6,364 nucleotides of DNA from Candidatus Nitrosopumilus sp. (GTDB lineage: Archaea; Thermoproteota; Nitrososphaeria; Nitrososphaerales; Nitrosopumilaceae). The DNA is taken from positions 1-6,364 of the forward strand of contig JAEMQG010000126.1 in assembly GCA_022758935.1 (NCBI GenBank), given 5' to 3'. Below, one piece after another: positions 5,188-6,364 of the stretch; within the stretch, counting starts at the first letter, position 1, and every line of letters starts with the position of its first letter. The position numbers and the translations under genes are program-made. Below the pieces are notes generated by a model. That model was not told where the DNA came from and ran no database searches. It saw only the letters and a program-made list of their open reading frames with translations.

Positions 5188-6270
5188 CTAAATTTTACCT
5201 TTTTTGTAAAGCATCTCTGCTAATAAAACCGCCCCTTTGGCTGACCCCATTTTTTTATTATGTGAAAATAACATGTACTTTAAACCATGATCAAACAATG
5301 GCTCTTTTTCAACTCTTCCAATTGTTGTAGTCATACCATCGCCAACTCCACGTTCCAATCTTGGTTGAGGTCGCGTTGGATCTTCATGAAATGCATAGTA
5401 TTTTTCAGGAGCAGATGGAAGGCCAACTACGGTGCTTTCTTTGTTAGCGTCATCATACACTTGTTTAGCAATTTGTGAATCTATCTCTTTTTCAGTTTCT
5501 ACAAAAACCGATTCAGTGTGTCCATCAATTACTGGAACTCTTGTACAAGTGGAACTTACTCTTATGTTGGCATCTTCAATTTTTCCATTTTTTAATTTAC
5601 CAAGAATCTTTCTAGTTTCAATTCTTACTTTTTCTTCTTCTTTTGCAATGTATGGTATGATGTTATCCGTAATATTCATTGCAGAAACTCCCGGAGCACG
5701 GCCAGCACCAGATATTGCTTGCATTGATGTCATCATTACTCTTTTTGCTCCATATTTTTCATATAATGGTTTTAAAGTAATTGCCAATCCCGTAGTTGTA
5801 CAATTTGGAAGAGGTGCAACCCAACCTTTCCAATTTCTATTTTTCTTTTGAATTTCTAATAATTCTGACTGCTCGTCATTAATACCTGGAATTAGAATTG
5901 GTACATCCTCTTCATATCGATAAGCAGAACTCGTTGAAATCACTGGAAGTTCAGCTGCAATCTTTGTCTCAATTGCTCTGGCTGCATTTGACTCAACTGC
6001 TGAAAACACCAAGTCTAATTGTGACAAGTCCAATTCATCAATATTTTTTACAGTCATCTCTTTAATGTACTCTGGAATTTCGCCATCTACTTCCCAAGAT
6101 ATTATTCCACTATTGGGATCTCTGATTGCATCTAGATATTTTTTCCCTGCAGAGCGTTCAGATGCTGCAATTTGTGTAACTTCAAACCAGGGATGATTAT
6201 TTAATGACTGTACAAATTCCTGTCCTACATAAACTGTAAACCCTACAATTGCCACTCGTTTCTTGTACAC
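5188..6270 (-). CDS. asd: Aspartate-semialdehyde dehydrogenase (archaeal type)
   Basis: Cytosolic enzyme reducing aspartyl-4-phosphate with NAD(P)H to aspartate-semialdehyde, the branch point to threonine, methionine and usually lysine. The 360-aa length fits the archaeal/fungal-type enzymes. The N-terminal part is the nucleotide-binding Rossmann fold. The catalytic Cys157 lies in PLPNCTTTGLAITLKPL (154-170), the active-site His251 in RVPVIDGHTESV (244-255), and SGAGRAPGVSAMNITDNIIP (187-206) is the conserved cofactor/active-site segment. The family's glycine loop, normally close to GATGxVGQ, reads GFTVYVGQ here (10-17), so the middle Gly is Val13; the rest of the protein looks intact. The start is GTG at 6270: a TAG one codon further upstream (6274-6276) bars extension, and the first strand KRVAIVG begins at once. 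An AT-rich TATA-like stretch (6291-6300) is centred about 26 nt upstream, compatible with a leaderless mRNA. It is monocistronic by the T-tract and promoter that follow. Confidence 0.93.
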   Translation of the reverse strand: MYKKRVAIVGFTVYVGQEFVQSLNNHPWFEVTQIAASERSAGKKYLDAIRDPNSGIISWEVDGEIPEYIKEMTVKNIDELDLSQLDLVFSAVESNAARAIETKIAAELPVISTSSAYRYEEDVPILIPGINDEQSELLEIQKKNRNWKGWVAPLPNCTTTGLAITLKPLYEKYGAKRVMMTSMQAISGAGRAPGVSAMNITDNIIPYIAKEEEKVRIETRKILGKLKNGKIEDANIRVSSTCTRVPVIDGHTESVFVETEKEIDSQIAKQVYDDANKESTVVGLPSAPEKYYAFHEDPTRPQPRLERGVGDGMTTTIGRVEKEPLFDHGLKYMLFSHNKKMGSAKGAVLLAEMLYKKGKI

Positions 6271-6326
6271 GATCTAAAAATCTTTTATTCAATTAATAAT
6301 CGTTTTCTGAATTTGACCAAAACATA

Positions 6327-6334
6327 CTATATTA
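6327..6334 (+). promoter_or_regulatory. Possible TATA box of the divergent right-edge gene
   Basis: CTATATTA reads toward the right edge. Its spacing places initiation near 6354-6357, which coincides with the second ATG (6354) rather than the first (6338). The asd gene is divergent, so both promoters share about 70 bp. Confidence 0.3.
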
Positions 6335-6337
6335 GCA

Positions 6338-6364
6338 ATGGCTGTTTCAAATCATGAAGACAAA
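6338..6364 (+). CDS. Probable start of a divergent gene (3' end outside window)
   Basis: ATG at 6338 opens a frame reading MAVSNHEDK up to the window edge; a TGA at 6314-6316 precedes it in frame. Nine residues are too few to identify a family. A competing ATG at 6354 in another frame is better placed relative to the CTATATTA box, so the true start could be either. Divergent placement beside asd is the only contextual support. Confidence 0.35.

Noticed and set aside
5132..5195. Direct repeat CAATCTAGATTT / CAATCTAAATTT around the regulator promoter
   Set aside because: Considered as Lrp sites, but the second copy overlaps the end of asd, the match is imperfect and the words are AT-rich, so chance is a good explanation.
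5432..5851. 139-codon + strand frame inside asd
   Set aside because: It is antisense to the region encoding the Cys157 and His251 motifs of a well-supported enzyme.

Overview
The window looks like part of an AT-rich archaeal chromosome, most likely from a Nitrososphaerota (Thaumarchaeota) lineage of the Nitrosopumilus kind. I infer this from the gene types: an archaeal-type aspartate-semialdehyde dehydrogenase, an Lrp/AsnC regulator directly followed by a heme O synthase, a UbiD-family decarboxylase, and Trp-rich helical proteins resembling polyhydroxyalkanoate (PHA) granule proteins. TATA-like boxes about 26 nt before several start codons, with almost no Shine-Dalgarno sequences and many TTG/GTG starts, fit archaeal leaderless transcription. 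No rRNA, tRNA, CRISPR array, transposon or phage gene was seen.

Layout. The left part (1-2168, + strand) holds the 3' portion of a UbiD-type decarboxylase gene, a hotdog acyl-CoA thioesterase, and a small protein built from 19-residue Trp-containing repeats. A very AT-rich gap of about 0.46 kb follows. Next, on the - strand, is a second Trp-rich protein gene whose C-terminal half is clearly homologous to the first. It is interrupted by an in-frame TGA and ends in a hairpin plus T-tract. Upstream of it, also on the - strand, is a 52-codon gene for a probable zinc-binding protein. A 69-aa + strand gene of unknown function then meets the 3' end of the heme gene block.

The right part (3717-6270) is all on the - strand: aspartate-semialdehyde dehydrogenase (amino-acid synthesis), a T-tract and a TATA box, then a probable two-gene unit of an Lrp/AsnC regulator and heme O synthase (ctaB) separated by 2 nt. 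A divergent + strand gene probably starts in the last 27 bases.

How the parts may work together (inference): the thioesterase and the first repeat protein are co-directional and closely spaced, and the repeat proteins have the Trp-rich amphipathic character of PhaE/phasin-like proteins. The 1.2-3.1 kb region could therefore concern acyl-CoA or PHA granule metabolism, but no PHA synthase is in the window. The most notable points are the repeat-protein pair, the stop codon in one copy, the small zinc-binding gene, and a non-canonical nucleotide-binding loop in the aspartate-semialdehyde dehydrogenase.
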